DNA of 64,000 nt, taken from positions 62,001 to 126,000 of the forward strand of contig NZ_PQSU01000003.1 in the NCBI RefSeq assembly GCF_002920615.1. Direction: 5' to 3'. Origin of the DNA: Streptomyces sp. Ru62 (GTDB lineage Bacteria; Actinomycetota; Actinomycetes; Streptomycetales; Streptomycetaceae). The notes below the pieces were generated by a model. The model was not told the DNA's origin, searched no databases, and saw only the letters and a list, made by a program, of their open reading frames with translations. A program made the position numbers and the translations under genes. Of the stretch, positions 11,147-20,141 are shown one piece after another; position 1 is the stretch's first letter, and every line of letters begins with the position of its first letter.

Positions 11147-12046
11147 ATGTCCGCTGAGACCTCGCACACGGTTCTGGTCACCGGTGCCGCGACCGGAATG
11201 GGAGCCCTCTCGTCCGTCTCGCTCGCCCAGGCCGGCCACCGCGTCTTCGCGTCGATGCGCGACCCGCACGGCCGCAACGCCGAGAAGGCCCAGGCCCTCA
11301 CGGACCAGGCCAAGGGCGCCCCCGGCGAGCTGTCGGTCGTCGAACTCGACGTGCTGTCGGAGGAGTCGGCCGCCGCGGCCGTCGAAGAGATCGTGCAGCA
11401 GGCCGGCGGCATCGACGTCGTCGTGCACAACGCGGCCCACCTGCTGGTCGGCGTGACGGAGGCGTTCAGCCCGGAGGAGGTGCTGCGCGCCTTCGACGTC
11501 AACGCCGTGGGCGCCCTGCGCGTCAACCGCGCCGTCCTGCCGGTGATGCGCCGCCAGGAGTCGGGCCTGCTGCTCTGGATCGGCTCCGGCACCACCCGCG
11601 CCATCCCGCCCTTCCTCGCGCCGTACACCGCCGCCAAGGCCGCCTTCGACGCCTTCGCCGAGTCGACCGCCTGGGAGGTCACCGCCTACGGCATCGAGAC
11701 CACGATCCTCATGCCTGGCGTCTTCACCCACGGAACCGCCCACTTCGCCAACGCGGCCTTCCCCGCCGACACCGGCCGCACGGCCGCGTACGACAAGATC
11801 GCCCCGTTCCTCGCCTCGATGGGCGAGGACACCGAGCGGATGATGGTGAACGGCGTGAGCGCCGACCCGCAGATCGTCGCCGACGAGGTCGTCCGGGTCG
11901 TCGACCTGCCCGTCGGACAGCGCCCGCGCCGGACCGTCGCCGACGGCTCCGACTACGGCGCCGAGATCATCAACGGCGCCGCCGAGGAACTGCGGCTGCG
12001 CCTGGCCCGCCGGATGGGCGTCACCGGCCTGCTCGGCCGCCTGTGA
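11147..12046 (+). CDS. SDR-family oxidoreductase
   Basis: 299-residue classical short-chain dehydrogenase. The cofactor motif is TGAATGMG near the N-terminus, then NAAH in place of NNAG, a serine in GSGTT, and the active-site PYTAAK (Y and K four apart). Insertions around residues 200-245 suggest a specific substrate pocket. The ATG follows AAGGAGGAAGA. It is expected to oxidise or reduce an alcohol/ketone with NAD(P). The adjacent aldo/keto reductase and divergent TetR suggest a small inducible carbonyl-metabolism operon. Confidence 0.88.
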   Translation: MSAETSHTVLVTGAATGMGALSSVSLAQAGHRVFASMRDPHGRNAEKAQALTDQAKGAPGELSVVELDVLSEESAAAAVEEIVQQAGGIDVVVHNAAHLLVGVTEAFSPEEVLRAFDVNAVGALRVNRAVLPVMRRQESGLLLWIGSGTTRAIPPFLAPYTAAKAAFDAFAESTAWEVTAYGIETTILMPGVFTHGTAHFANAAFPADTGRTAAYDKIAPFLASMGEDTERMMVNGVSADPQIVADEVVRVVDLPVGQRPRRTVADGSDYGAEIINGAAEELRLRLARRMGVTGLLGRL

Positions 12047-12092
12047 ACCCCGTGAGAACCCCCGCACCCCCCTTCGTACGAGGAGAAACACC

Positions 12093-13100
12093 ATGTCCGT
12101 GAACCGTCGCAAGCTCGGCAACTCGGGTCCCGAGGTCTCCACCATCGGCCTGGGCGCCATGGGAATGTCGGACCTGTACGGTCCGGCCGACGACGCGGAG
12201 AGCATCGCCACGCTGCACGCGGCGATCGACGGCGGCATCAACCTGATCGACACCGGCGACTTCTACGGCTCCGGCGCCAACGAGATGCTCATCGCCCGCG
12301 CCCTGCGCGAGCGCCGCCGCGAGGACGTCGTGCTGAGTGTGAAGTTCGGCTCCCGCCGCACCCCCGACGGCGCCTTCCAGCCGGTGCCCTACGACGTCTC
12401 GCCGGAAGCCGTCAAGGACCGGCTGGCCTACTCCCTGCGCCGCCTGGAGACCGACTACATCGACATCTACCGCCCGGCCCGGCTCAACCCGAACATCCCG
12501 GTCGAGGAGACCGTCGGCGCGCTGGAGGAGATGCGTCAGGCCGGCTACATCCGGCACATCGGCCTGTCGGAACTGGGCGCCGACACGATCCGCCGCGCCG
12601 CCGCCGTCGCCCCCATCAGCGACCTCCAGATCGAGTACTCGCTGCTCTCCCGCGGCCCCGAGCAGTCGATCATCCCGACGCTGCGCGAACTGGGCATCGG
12701 CCTGACGGCGTACGGCGTCCTCTCGCGCGGTCTGCTCAGCGGCCACTGGTCGCCCTCACGCGAGCTGAGCGGCAACGACTTCCGCGCCCACTCGCCCCGC
12801 TTCCAGGGCGAGAACCTGGAGGCCAACCTGCGCCTGGTCGAGGCCCTCGGCCGGGTCGCGGAGCGCCTCGGCGCCACCACCAGCCAGGTGGCCATCGCCT
12901 GGGTCGCCGCCCAGGGCGAGGACATCGTCCCGCTCGTCGGAGCCCGCCGCCGGGAGCGGCTGGCGGAGTCCCTGGGCGCGGCGTCCGTGACGCTCGACGC
13001 GGAGACACTGAAGGAGATCGAGGAGGCCGTCCCGGCCGGCGCGGCAGCGGGCGAGCGGTACGCCGCGCCCCTGCTGGCCACGCTGGACAGCGAGCGCTGA
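12093..13100 (+). CDS. Aldo/keto reductase with altered catalytic tetrad
   Basis: 335-residue (beta/alpha)8 oxidoreductase. Three of the four AKR catalytic residues are present (D53, Y58 in GDFYGSG, K84 in LSVKFG). At the usual catalytic histidine (yyqHRvDP) the sequence reads IYRPARLNP, placing A129 there. The NADPH-binding loop VGARRRERLAE is conserved. CGAGGAGAAACACC precedes the ATG. I believe other actinobacterial proteins share this RPAR sequence and some resemble pyridoxal reductases, but that is from memory. It is 46 bases after the SDR in the same operon. Confidence 0.88.
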   Translation: MSVNRRKLGNSGPEVSTIGLGAMGMSDLYGPADDAESIATLHAAIDGGINLIDTGDFYGSGANEMLIARALRERRREDVVLSVKFGSRRTPDGAFQPVPYDVSPEAVKDRLAYSLRRLETDYIDIYRPARLNPNIPVEETVGALEEMRQAGYIRHIGLSELGADTIRRAAAVAPISDLQIEYSLLSRGPEQSIIPTLRELGIGLTAYGVLSRGLLSGHWSPSRELSGNDFRAHSPRFQGENLEANLRLVEALGRVAERLGATTSQVAIAWVAAQGEDIVPLVGARRRERLAESLGAASVTLDAETLKEIEEAVPAGAAAGERYAAPLLATLDSER

Positions 13101-13130
13101 ACCCGAGCGCCCGGCGCGCCGCGACAGGCT

Positions 13131-13178
13131 GCACGCGAGCCACGGACCCGGCTGCCCACGGGTCCGTGGCTCGCGTGC
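13131..13178 (+). terminator. Strong hairpin terminator after the SDR/AKR operon
   Basis: A perfect 20-bp inverted repeat, arms 13131-13150 and 13159-13178 (GCACGCGAGCCACGGACCCG and complement), with an 8-base loop. Confidence 0.85.
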
Positions 13179-13284
13179 GTTGTGCGGCGGGCCCGGGCGG
13201 GCGGGGACTGCGCACCCGAACACAGGACTGACACACACACGGCTAGGCTGACCCGCCCGTGTTCCGGCGTGCCAGGGAGCGTCC

Positions 13285-14271
13285 ATGCGTGATCGAGAAG
13301 CGGCAGACCTGCGCGAGGACGCCGGCCTCGTCCGGCTGGCCCAGCGAGGGGACGCCACCGCCCTGGCCCTGCTCCTGGAGCGGCACGCGCCGGGGATGCG
13401 CGCGGTGGCCCTCGCCCTGCTCGGGCCGGGCCCCGACGCGGACGACATGACGCAGGAGGCCGCGCTGACCGCTCTCCGCCGGATCGGGGACGTCCGCGAC
13501 CCCGAGGCCGTCGGGCCCTGGCTGCGCATGATCGTGCGCAATGCCTGCCGCTCGCTGCTGCGCGGCCAGGCGCGCACCGAGCCCGTCGGCGACCCGGCAC
13601 CCCCCGCGACCGCCGACGCCGATCCCGAGCGGTGGCTGGAGCGCAGCGCGCTGCGCGACTGGGTGTGGGAGGCCGTCGACCAGCTCTCGCCGACGCTGCG
13701 CATGCCCCTGGTGCTCCGTCACTTCAGCCGGACAGTGACGTCGTACGAGGACATCGCCCGCGCCTGCGGGACACCGGTGGGCACGGTCCGCAGCCGGCTC
13801 AGCCAGGCACGGGCCCGGCTCGGCGACCTGCTCACGGACCTCACCGCCGCCGCGCACGGCGACGCCGCCGCCCGCACGGCCGCGAGCCGACTGGAGGCCC
13901 GGGACACCCTGGAGGCCGCCGAGCTGGGCCGGTTCGGCTCGTTCACGGCCCGGCGCTGGTCCCCGGACGTCGACCTGTATCTGGGCGGCCGACGCGTCGG
14001 CGACCGCGAGGCGCTGGTCCGGGGCATGGAGTGCGACCTGGCCGACGGCGTCCGCCAGCGCCCCTACCACATCGTCGCCGGGCGGTCGCTGGCCGTGTGG
14101 GAGATGGAGCTGATCAGCCCGCCGGACGACCCGGAGCACTGCCCGCCGGCCGTCGCCTGGCTGCTGACGCTGGACGAGGGCGGCCGGGTGCGCCGTGTCC
14201 GCCTGCACCACTCCAGGCCGCTGCGGCCGGACCAGGCGAGGCTGCCCGAGGCCGCCGACCTCCTCATGTGA
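13285..14271 (+). CDS. ECF sigma factor with C-terminal SnoaL-like domain
   Basis: 328 residues. Region 2 is at about 35-100 (MTQEAALTALRRIGDVRDPEAVGPWLRMIVRNA) and region 4 at about 125-180 (a helix-turn-helix around EDIARACGTPVGTVRSRLSQARARL). Some 150 residues follow that resemble the SnoaL/NTF2-like extension of ECF41/ECF56-type sigma factors. In those groups the extension replaces an anti-sigma factor and modulates activity. No anti-sigma gene is adjacent. AGGGAG precedes the ATG. The downstream hydrolase is a candidate target or partner. Confidence 0.88.
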   Translation: MRDREAADLREDAGLVRLAQRGDATALALLLERHAPGMRAVALALLGPGPDADDMTQEAALTALRRIGDVRDPEAVGPWLRMIVRNACRSLLRGQARTEPVGDPAPPATADADPERWLERSALRDWVWEAVDQLSPTLRMPLVLRHFSRTVTSYEDIARACGTPVGTVRSRLSQARARLGDLLTDLTAAAHGDAAARTAASRLEARDTLEAAELGRFGSFTARRWSPDVDLYLGGRRVGDREALVRGMECDLADGVRQRPYHIVAGRSLAVWEMELISPPDDPEHCPPAVAWLLTLDEGGRVRRVRLHHSRPLRPDQARLPEAADLLM

Positions 14272-14361
14272 CGACGATCACTCCGTACGCGTCGAACTTC
14301 CGCCGCGCGACCGCGTCCTGTCGGCGTCGACCCTGACGACCGACCACGGAACGGAGTTCCC

Positions 14362-15249
14362 ATGACCACCCAGCCGACCGCATCCCTGGCCCCGGGCGCG
14401 CACACCATCGAGGTGGACGGCACCGCCCAGGCGTACCACGTGCACGGCACCGGCCCGGTGTGCGTCGCGCACCCCGGAGGCCCCGGCATCCCCTGGGAGT
14501 ACCTGCGCGTCCCGGCGGTCGAGCGGCACCTGACGATGGTGTACGTCGAGCCCGTCGGTACCGGGGCCTCCGGCAGGCTGCCCCGGCACCCCGACGGCTA
14601 TGTCCGGGCCCGCTACAGCCGCTGCCTGGAGGCGCTGATCGACCACCTCGGCGTGGGCCCGGTGCACCTGCTGGGCCACTCGCACGGCGGCTTCGTCGTC
14701 CAGTACCACGCACTGCACCACCCCGGGCAGGTCGCCGGGGTGATCCTGTACGACAGCGCACCGGTGACCGGGCGGGAGCACGGCGCCGAGGCCATGCGCC
14801 AGGTGCGGGCGTTCGCGGCCCGGCACGCGGACCGGCCGGAACTGCCATCGGTGCTCGACGCCCTCCAGTCGGTGCCGGCGGCCCGTGACGACGCGGGCAT
14901 CACGGCGGCGCTCCGCGGCCTCCTCCCCGCCTACTTCGCCGACTACTGGAACCGGGAGGCGGAGTTCGACGCCTTCCGGCGGAGCACCGGCGGGGTCTAC
15001 ATCTCCGGCCTGGACGACAACGGCGAGCCGGACGTCATCGACGACCGCGAGGCCCTGCCGCGGCTCAGCCTGCCCGCGCTGGTCCTGGTCGGCCGCTACG
15101 ACGTCATCTGCTCCGTGCGCTGGGCGGAGGAACTGCACGAGCTGATCGCCGGGTCCGAACTGGTCGTCTTCGAACACAGCGGCCACTTCGCCCACCTGGA
15201 GGAACCCCGGCGCTTCACGGAGGCCGTCACACGGTTCGTGACCCGGTGA
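14362..15249 (+). CDS. Alpha/beta hydrolase (proline iminopeptidase-like)
   Basis: 295 residues. [12 protein letters not shown] supplies the oxyanion-hole strand, GHSHGG is the nucleophile elbow (serine), VGRYDVICS carries the acid and [12 protein letters not shown] the histidine. This arrangement resembles the S33 proline iminopeptidase/epoxide hydrolase group. Its 3' end overlaps the convergent acireductone dioxygenase gene by 23 bases. It stands 90 bases after the ECF sigma gene. The substrate is unknown. Confidence 0.85.
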   Translation: MTTQPTASLAPGAHTIEVDGTAQAYHVHGTGPVCVAHPGGPGIPWEYLRVPAVERHLTMVYVEPVGTGASGRLPRHPDGYVRARYSRCLEALIDHLGVGPVHLLGHSHGGFVVQYHALHHPGQVAGVILYDSAPVTGREHGAEAMRQVRAFAARHADRPELPSVLDALQSVPAARDDAGITAALRGLLPAYFADYWNREAEFDAFRRSTGGVYISGLDDNGEPDVIDDREALPRLSLPALVLVGRYDVICSVRWAEELHELIAGSELVVFEHSGHFAHLEEPRRFTEAVTRFVTR

Positions 15250-15826
15250 CCGCGGTCCCGGCGGCGATGGTGTCGTGGTCCGGGAAGCGGGCGGCGATGG
15301 CGGAGCCGGTGAAGGTCCCGGTCCAGCCGTCCTCCCGGTGGAAGAAGCGGATCGCGGTGAACGCCGGCCGCGTGCCCATGTCGAACCAGTGCGTGGTGCC
15401 GCGCGGTACGCCCAGCAGGTCGCCCCGCTCGCAGAGGACCGCGTGCACCTCGCTGCCGATGTGCAGGTAGAAGACGCCGGAGCCGGAGACGAAGAAGCGG
15501 ATCTCGTCATCGTCGTGCGTGTGCTCGTGGAGGAACTTCGCGCGGGCGGCCTCGGCCTTCGCCGGGTATCCGGGGTCGTCGCCCGGGTGCAGGCCGAGGA
15601 CGTCGACGGTGGTGAAGCCCTCCTCGGCGGTCAGCCGGTCGATCTCCGGGCCGTACCCGGCGAACACCGCCTCGCCGTCCGCGTCGGCGGGGACGTCCGC
15701 GCGGACCGGCCACCGCTCGAAGCGCACGCCGAGCGCGTCGAGGGCCGCGGCGATCCGGGCGGGATCGGACGTACGACGGAGAAGCCGCTCGGGACCGGTG
15801 TCCGGCCAGGTCATCAACAAAGTCAT
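15227..15826 (-). CDS. mtnD: Acireductone dioxygenase (methionine salvage)
   Basis: 199-residue cupin with the ARD metal site [11 protein letters not shown] (H102, H104, E108) and H146 in GTTHWFDMG. Acireductone dioxygenase converts acireductone with O2 to the methionine precursor 2-oxo-4-methylthiobutanoate and formate (iron form). No mtnB, mtnC or mtnA is adjacent in this window. The start may be 15826 or the in-frame ATG at 15814. It is divergent from an M20 peptidase and overlaps the convergent hydrolase. Confidence 0.93.
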   Translation of the reverse strand: MTLLMTWPDTGPERLLRRTSDPARIAAALDALGVRFERWPVRADVPADADGEAVFAGYGPEIDRLTAEEGFTTVDVLGLHPGDDPGYPAKAEAARAKFLHEHTHDDDEIRFFVSGSGVFYLHIGSEVHAVLCERGDLLGVPRGTTHWFDMGTRPAFTAIRFFHREDGWTGTFTGSAIAARFPDHDTIAAGTAVTGSRTV

Positions 15827-15861
15827 GGTGCAAAGCTAACTTGCTTGATGTCTGCCCTGCA

Positions 15862-15909
15862 CACTCATGACATGAGTGACTGACGTAATGTCTCAGCAGT
15901 TGTCAGTCA
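15862..15909. promoter_or_regulatory. Two dyads in the mtnD/M20 divergent promoter region
   Basis: CACTCAT-GAC-ATGAGTG (15862-15878) is a perfect 7-bp dyad. TGACTGAC (15877-15884) and GTCAGTCA (15902-15909) form a second perfect 8-bp dyad with a 17-base spacer. Both lie between the divergent mtnD and M20 genes and probably contain operators. The 8-mer ATGAGTGA recurs in the region upstream of the FAD oxidoreductase at 18.4 kb. Confidence 0.45.
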
Positions 15910-15928
15910 TCGGCCCGAGAGGAGCCCC

Positions 15929-17305
15929 GTGGACGAGGACCTGATCGCCGGGACGATCGCCGCGATGATCCCGGCGGCACGGAGGGAACTCACCGAGTTG
16001 GTGGCCTTCCGCTCCGTGGCCGACCTGGACGTCAGTCCGCGCGTCGAGTCGGAGAAGGCCGCGAAGTGGATCGCCGACGCCCTGCGCGCCGAGGAGTTCG
16101 AGGACGTCGCCGTCCTCGACATGCCGGACGGCTGGCAGTCCGTGTACGGCTTCCTGCCCGGCCCGCCGGACGCGCCGACCGTCCTGCTCTACGCGCACTT
16201 CGACGTCCAGCCCGCGCTGGACGAGAGCGTCTGGACCAGTCCGCCCTTCACCCTGACCGAGCGGGACGGCCGCTGGTACGGGCGGGGCACCGCCGACTGC
16301 AAGGGCGCCGTGCTCATGCACCTGCTCGCGCTGCGCGCGCTCAAGGCGCACGGCGGGGTGCCGGCGAACGTGAAGGTGATCGTGGAGGGCTCCGAGGAGC
16401 AGGGCACGGGCGGCCTCGAACGGTACGCCCGCGCCCACCCCGGCCTGCTGGCGGCGGACGCCGTTCTGATCGCGGACGCGGGAAACTTCCGGCGCGGGGT
16501 GCCGACCGTGACGGCGGCCCTGCGCGGTATCACCATGCTGCGCGTCCAGGTCGACACGCTGCGCGCGAACCTGCACTCCGGGCAGTTCGGCGGCCCGGTG
16601 CCCGACGCCCTGACGGCACTGCTGAAGATCCTCGCCTCCCTGACCGACGAGGACGGCACGGCCCGGGTGGACGGGCTGCCGGCGGACGGCCACTGGCCGG
16701 GGCTGGACTACCCCGAGGCGGACTTCCGCGCGGACGCGGGCCTCATCGACGGGGTGCACCTGACGGGCACGGGCACCGTCGGCGACCGGCTCTGGGCCCG
16801 GCCGTCCGTCGGCGTGATGGGTGTCGACTGCCCGGCCGTCGAGGGAGCCACCCCGACGATCCACGCGACGGCACGGGCCGCGCTCAGCCTGCGCATCCCG
16901 CCCGGCCAGGACGCGCGGACGGCGACCGCGCTGCTGGTGGCACACATCGAGAAGCACACCCCCTGGGGCGCCCGCGTCTCCATCGAGCCGCTGGGGCAGG
17001 GGGAGCCGTTCCAGGCAGACGTCTCGGGACCGGCGTACACGGCCATGGCCCAGGCCCTGAGCACGGCGTACCCGGGGCAGACCATGCGGCTCGGCGGCTT
17101 CGGCGGCGGCATCCCGCTGTGCGGCGCGCTGGCCGAGCTGTATCCAAGGGCCGAGATCCTGCTGCTCGGCCTCAGCGAGCCGGAGGCCGGCATCCACGCC
17201 GCCGACGAGAGCGTCAGCGTCGACGAGCTGCGCCGACTGGCCGTGGCCGAGGCCCATTTCCTGCGGGGTTACGCGGCGAACGGCGGTCGCTCCGGGCAGG
17301 GATGA
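15929..17305 (+). CDS. M20-family dipeptidase
   Basis: 458 residues. The metal-site motifs of the M20 dipeptidase/carnosinase group are present: VLLYAHFDVQP, GRGTADCKG and EGSEEQGTGG, then ANLHSGQFGG (dimerisation domain) and a C-terminal GIHAADESV histidine. It is a cytoplasmic di-zinc enzyme that hydrolyses dipeptides. The start is GTG at 15929 after GAGAGGAG. It is divergent from mtnD. Confidence 0.92.
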   Translation: MDEDLIAGTIAAMIPAARRELTELVAFRSVADLDVSPRVESEKAAKWIADALRAEEFEDVAVLDMPDGWQSVYGFLPGPPDAPTVLLYAHFDVQPALDESVWTSPPFTLTERDGRWYGRGTADCKGAVLMHLLALRALKAHGGVPANVKVIVEGSEEQGTGGLERYARAHPGLLAADAVLIADAGNFRRGVPTVTAALRGITMLRVQVDTLRANLHSGQFGGPVPDALTALLKILASLTDEDGTARVDGLPADGHWPGLDYPEADFRADAGLIDGVHLTGTGTVGDRLWARPSVGVMGVDCPAVEGATPTIHATARAALSLRIPPGQDARTATALLVAHIEKHTPWGARVSIEPLGQGEPFQADVSGPAYTAMAQALSTAYPGQTMRLGGFGGGIPLCGALAELYPRAEILLLGLSEPEAGIHAADESVSVDELRRLAVAEAHFLRGYAANGGRSGQG

Positions 17306-17582
17306 GGGCCGCTCGGGCAGGCGTGTTCGGCGTGGCACCGGGCGGTGTTCGCCGTGCCGTCGGACGGGGTTGGCCGTAGCGCCGGGGTGAGTGCCGTGCC
17401 GGTGCTCCCCGAGCGGCGGCCGCCTCCGGCGGTCAGGGCCGGCGCGGGCGGCAGGGGGCGTGTACCGGTCCGCGCCGGTCGCACGCCGGGCAGTGCCGTG
17501 CGGGGCCGTGCCGCATCGGTCCGCCCGGCCGGCACGGCCGCAGCCCTCCGTGGGGCCCGGCACCGCGCGGAAGCCGGTCCCT

Positions 17583-18236
17583 TCAAGCCCCGGTGCCGGG
17601 GGCGAGGACGGTGAGGGACGCCCGGGAGGCGGTGCCGGACACCGGTACCGCGCCGCCGGTCCACGCGACGCGCAGGGAGTCCCGCTCGTCGGGCGGAGTG
17701 ACAAGGAGCCAGGCGGGCTTCGCCGACTCGGCTCCGCTCACCCCTGGGTTGGTGAAGGAAAGCCCCGACCACGCGCTCCGTCCCGGAGCGAGGGTGACCG
17801 GCGTCGCCCGGCCCGGCGTACGGGCCGGATCAGGTCCCAGCTGCCGGCCTGTGGTGTCGGTGAACGCCGCTCCCGGATACCCGGCCACGGTGCAGGAGCG
17901 GCTGGAGGTGTTCGTCAGCACGACGGGGAAGTTCTCTTGACCTGCTCCCGGATCGTTCCCGCCGAGCGAGGCGCGCAGCTCGGAGGTGTGGCACCGGCCG
18001 CCTGCCACTCCGCCGACGCCCGCCGCGGACGACTCCACCCCGCCGGAGGCGGACGGTTCACCCGCTGCGGGTGTCCGAGCCGGAGGTGTGGAGGCGGCCG
18101 TCGCCGTCTCCGTGCCCGGCGCGGGGGACGCCGACGGGCCGTTGCCGCCGTTGCCGCAGGCTGTCAGCAGTGCCGCCAGGGCCGCGGCACCTGCCAGCAG
18201 AGCTGTGGAGGGAAGTTGGCGAGGTTTACCCGTCAT
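17583..18236 (-). CDS. DUF4232 lipoprotein
   Basis: 217 residues. There is an N-terminal signal sequence with lipobox (LLTAC, the lipid-carrying cysteine near residue 27), then a Ser/Thr/Pro/Ala-rich linker, then a DUF4232 domain of beta strands with CHTSEL, the NTSSRSCTVAGYPG signature and a conserved second cysteine. It is anchored on the outer face of the membrane; function unknown. The ATG at 18236 has AAGGAG upstream. Confidence 0.88.
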   Translation of the reverse strand: MTGKPRQLPSTALLAGAAALAALLTACGNGGNGPSASPAPGTETATAASTPPARTPAAGEPSASGGVESSAAGVGGVAGGRCHTSELRASLGGNDPGAGQENFPVVLTNTSSRSCTVAGYPGAAFTDTTGRQLGPDPARTPGRATPVTLAPGRSAWSGLSFTNPGVSGAESAKPAWLLVTPPDERDSLRVAWTGGAVPVSGTASRASLTVLAPGTGA

Positions 18237-18542
18237 GAGTACTCCTTCATAGACACGCCACATTAGTCCAGTGCGGCAACAAGACTTACATACAGAGTGC
18301 TTCGATGCGTGTTAACTCACTCGATGCAAACAGTTGTCACTTCTTTGCCAGTACTTGACGTGCACTCAGGTATCAATGAGTGAATGCATGTCTTGCGGTC
18401 ACTCATGAGGTAATCGCAAGGGTCTAAGGTTCAAGAGGGCGGTGTGGTTCCTCCCCGGACATATCACGCCGCCCCACGCTCACCCATGCGCCGTCGTACG
18501 CGCGATTCCGGGCCGACGGGTGAGCCCGCCCTCACGATCGAG
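18237..18542. other. AT-richer regulatory stretch upstream of FAD oxidoreductase
   Basis: About 306 bases, noticeably richer in A/T than the surroundings, without a gene. It holds the leftward promoter of the DUF4232 gene and, most likely, the rightward promoter of the FAD oxidoreductase. Confidence 0.5.
18363..18406. promoter_or_regulatory. ATGAGTGA/TCACTCAT operator-like repeats
   Basis: ATGAGTGA (18376-18383) and TCACTCAT (18399-18406) form a perfect 8-bp dyad with a 15-base spacer. A further CACTCA (18363-18368) pairs with TGAGTG (18377-18382). The same 8-mer occurs in the mtnD/M20 region, which suggests one regulator for both. Confidence 0.4.
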
Positions 18543-19988
18543 ATGGATACGATGTCCCAGAATGCTGCCGCCGCGACGGCTGGTCCCGTCAGTCCCGACG
18601 ACGTGGCGGGTCTCCGCGCGGCCGTCACCGGCCCCGTGCTGGAGCCGGCGGACGCCGCCTACGCGGCCGAGTGCGCCACCTACAACCTCGCACAGCCCAC
18701 GACGCCCGCCGTCGTCGTCGGGGCCACCAGCGCGGAGGACGTGGCCCACGCCGTCACCTTCGCCACCCAGCACGGCCTCGCGGTCGCCGTCAAGAACGCC
18801 GGCCACCAGGTGGTGCCGACGGTCGGGCAGAACTCCCTGCTGATCACCACCACGCGCATGACCGGCGTCGAGGTGGACGAGTCCGCCCGCACCCTGCGCG
18901 TCGGCGCGGGCGTCCGCTGGCACGAGGCACTCAACGCCGCCGCGAAGGCCGGCCTCGCCCCGCTGGCCGGCTCCTCCCCGGGTGTCGGCGTGGTCGGCTA
19001 CACCCTCGGCGGCGGCCTCAGCCCGCTGCTGGGCCGGGCCCACGGCTACGCGGCCGACCACGTGCGGTGGATCGAGGTCGTCACCGCCGACGGCGTCATC
19101 CGCACCGCCACCCCGGACGACGAACCGGAGCTGTTCTGGGCCCTGCTGGGCGGCAAGGGCAACTTCGGCGTCGTCACCCGCATCGAGTTCACCGCCGTCG
19201 AGCTGACCGTCTTCTACGGCGGCGGACTCTGGTTCCCCGGCGAGGACATGGCCGAGGTGCTGGAGGTCTGGCGGACCTGGGCGCCGACCCTGCCCGAGAC
19301 GGCGAGCACCTCCTTCGCGGTCCAGCGGCTGCCCCAGGACGACGCGCTGCCCGGGCCGTTGCGCGGCGCCTTCGTCCTGCACGTGCGCTTCTCCCACCTC
19401 GGCGACGCGGCCGAGGCCGAGGAGCTCCTCGCCCCGCTGCGGGCCGCCGGCACCCCCGTCCTCGACTCGATCGCCCCGCGCCCGGTCCCGGACATCGGCG
19501 CCATCCACGTCGACCCGGTCGACCCGCTGCCGTACGTCGAGACCGGCTTCGGCCTGCGCGAGTTCTCCACCGAGACACTGGCGGCGCTGGTGGAGGCGGT
19601 CGGTCCCGGCTCCGACTGCCCGCTGGTGACCGTGGAGGTGCGCGCCCTCGGCGGCGCCCTCGACCGGGAACCCGAGGCACCCAACGCCGTGCCCTCGCGC
19701 GGCCTGCCGTACATCAGCTTCGCCTTCGGCGTCGCCGCGCCCCCCGACCTGCCCCTCATGGACGAGCACCTGGCGAAGTACGCGGCGGCCCTGTCCCCGT
19801 GGGCGGATCCCCGCAACGTGGTGAACTTCGTCTCCCGGGACGAGGCCGTGTCCGAGGCGGAAGTCAGGCGGCTGTACGGCGCCGAGCGTTATCACCGGCT
19901 CGCGGCGGCCAAGCGGCGCTGGGACCCGGACAACGTCTTCCGCCGCAACCACAACATCCGGCCCGCCTCGGCGCCCACCGGAGACTGA
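18543..19988 (+). CDS. FAD-binding oxidoreductase (BBE/berberine-bridge type)
   Basis: 481 residues from ATG 18543; ATG 18552 is also possible, and neither has a strong ribosome site. The N-terminal half is a PCMH FAD-binding domain: VAVKNAGHQ carries the histidine that links FAD through its 8-alpha position, and SSPGVGVVGYTLGGGLSP is the second flavin loop. The bicovalent members have a cysteine in that loop, which is absent here, so a single covalent link is expected. The C-terminus ends in the BBE motif DPDNVFRRNHNI. These enzymes oxidise sugars, alcohols or secondary-metabolite intermediates with O2. Confidence 0.87.
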   Translation: MDTMSQNAAAATAGPVSPDDVAGLRAAVTGPVLEPADAAYAAECATYNLAQPTTPAVVVGATSAEDVAHAVTFATQHGLAVAVKNAGHQVVPTVGQNSLLITTTRMTGVEVDESARTLRVGAGVRWHEALNAAAKAGLAPLAGSSPGVGVVGYTLGGGLSPLLGRAHGYAADHVRWIEVVTADGVIRTATPDDEPELFWALLGGKGNFGVVTRIEFTAVELTVFYGGGLWFPGEDMAEVLEVWRTWAPTLPETASTSFAVQRLPQDDALPGPLRGAFVLHVRFSHLGDAAEAEELLAPLRAAGTPVLDSIAPRPVPDIGAIHVDPVDPLPYVETGFGLREFSTETLAALVEAVGPGSDCPLVTVEVRALGGALDREPEAPNAVPSRGLPYISFAFGVAAPPDLPLMDEHLAKYAAALSPWADPRNVVNFVSRDEAVSEAEVRRLYGAERYHRLAAAKRRWDPDNVFRRNHNIRPASAPTGD

Positions 19989-20141
19989 GCGCCGCGGCCG
20001 ACGGCCCCGGGGCCCGAAGGACCGGCCCGGCCACCTCCCGCAGCACGTCCCTTCCGCCGCCGTGCCCCCGTGCACGCGGCGGCAAGGCCGTGCGGGCGTG
20101 TGACCGGAGCGGTCCCGGGCCCCAGCAGAAGGAAGGACCCC

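Noticed and set aside
15827..15928. SAM riboswitch upstream of mtnD or the M20 gene
   Set aside because: The short leader shows only simple dyads, not the conserved cores of known SAM riboswitches.
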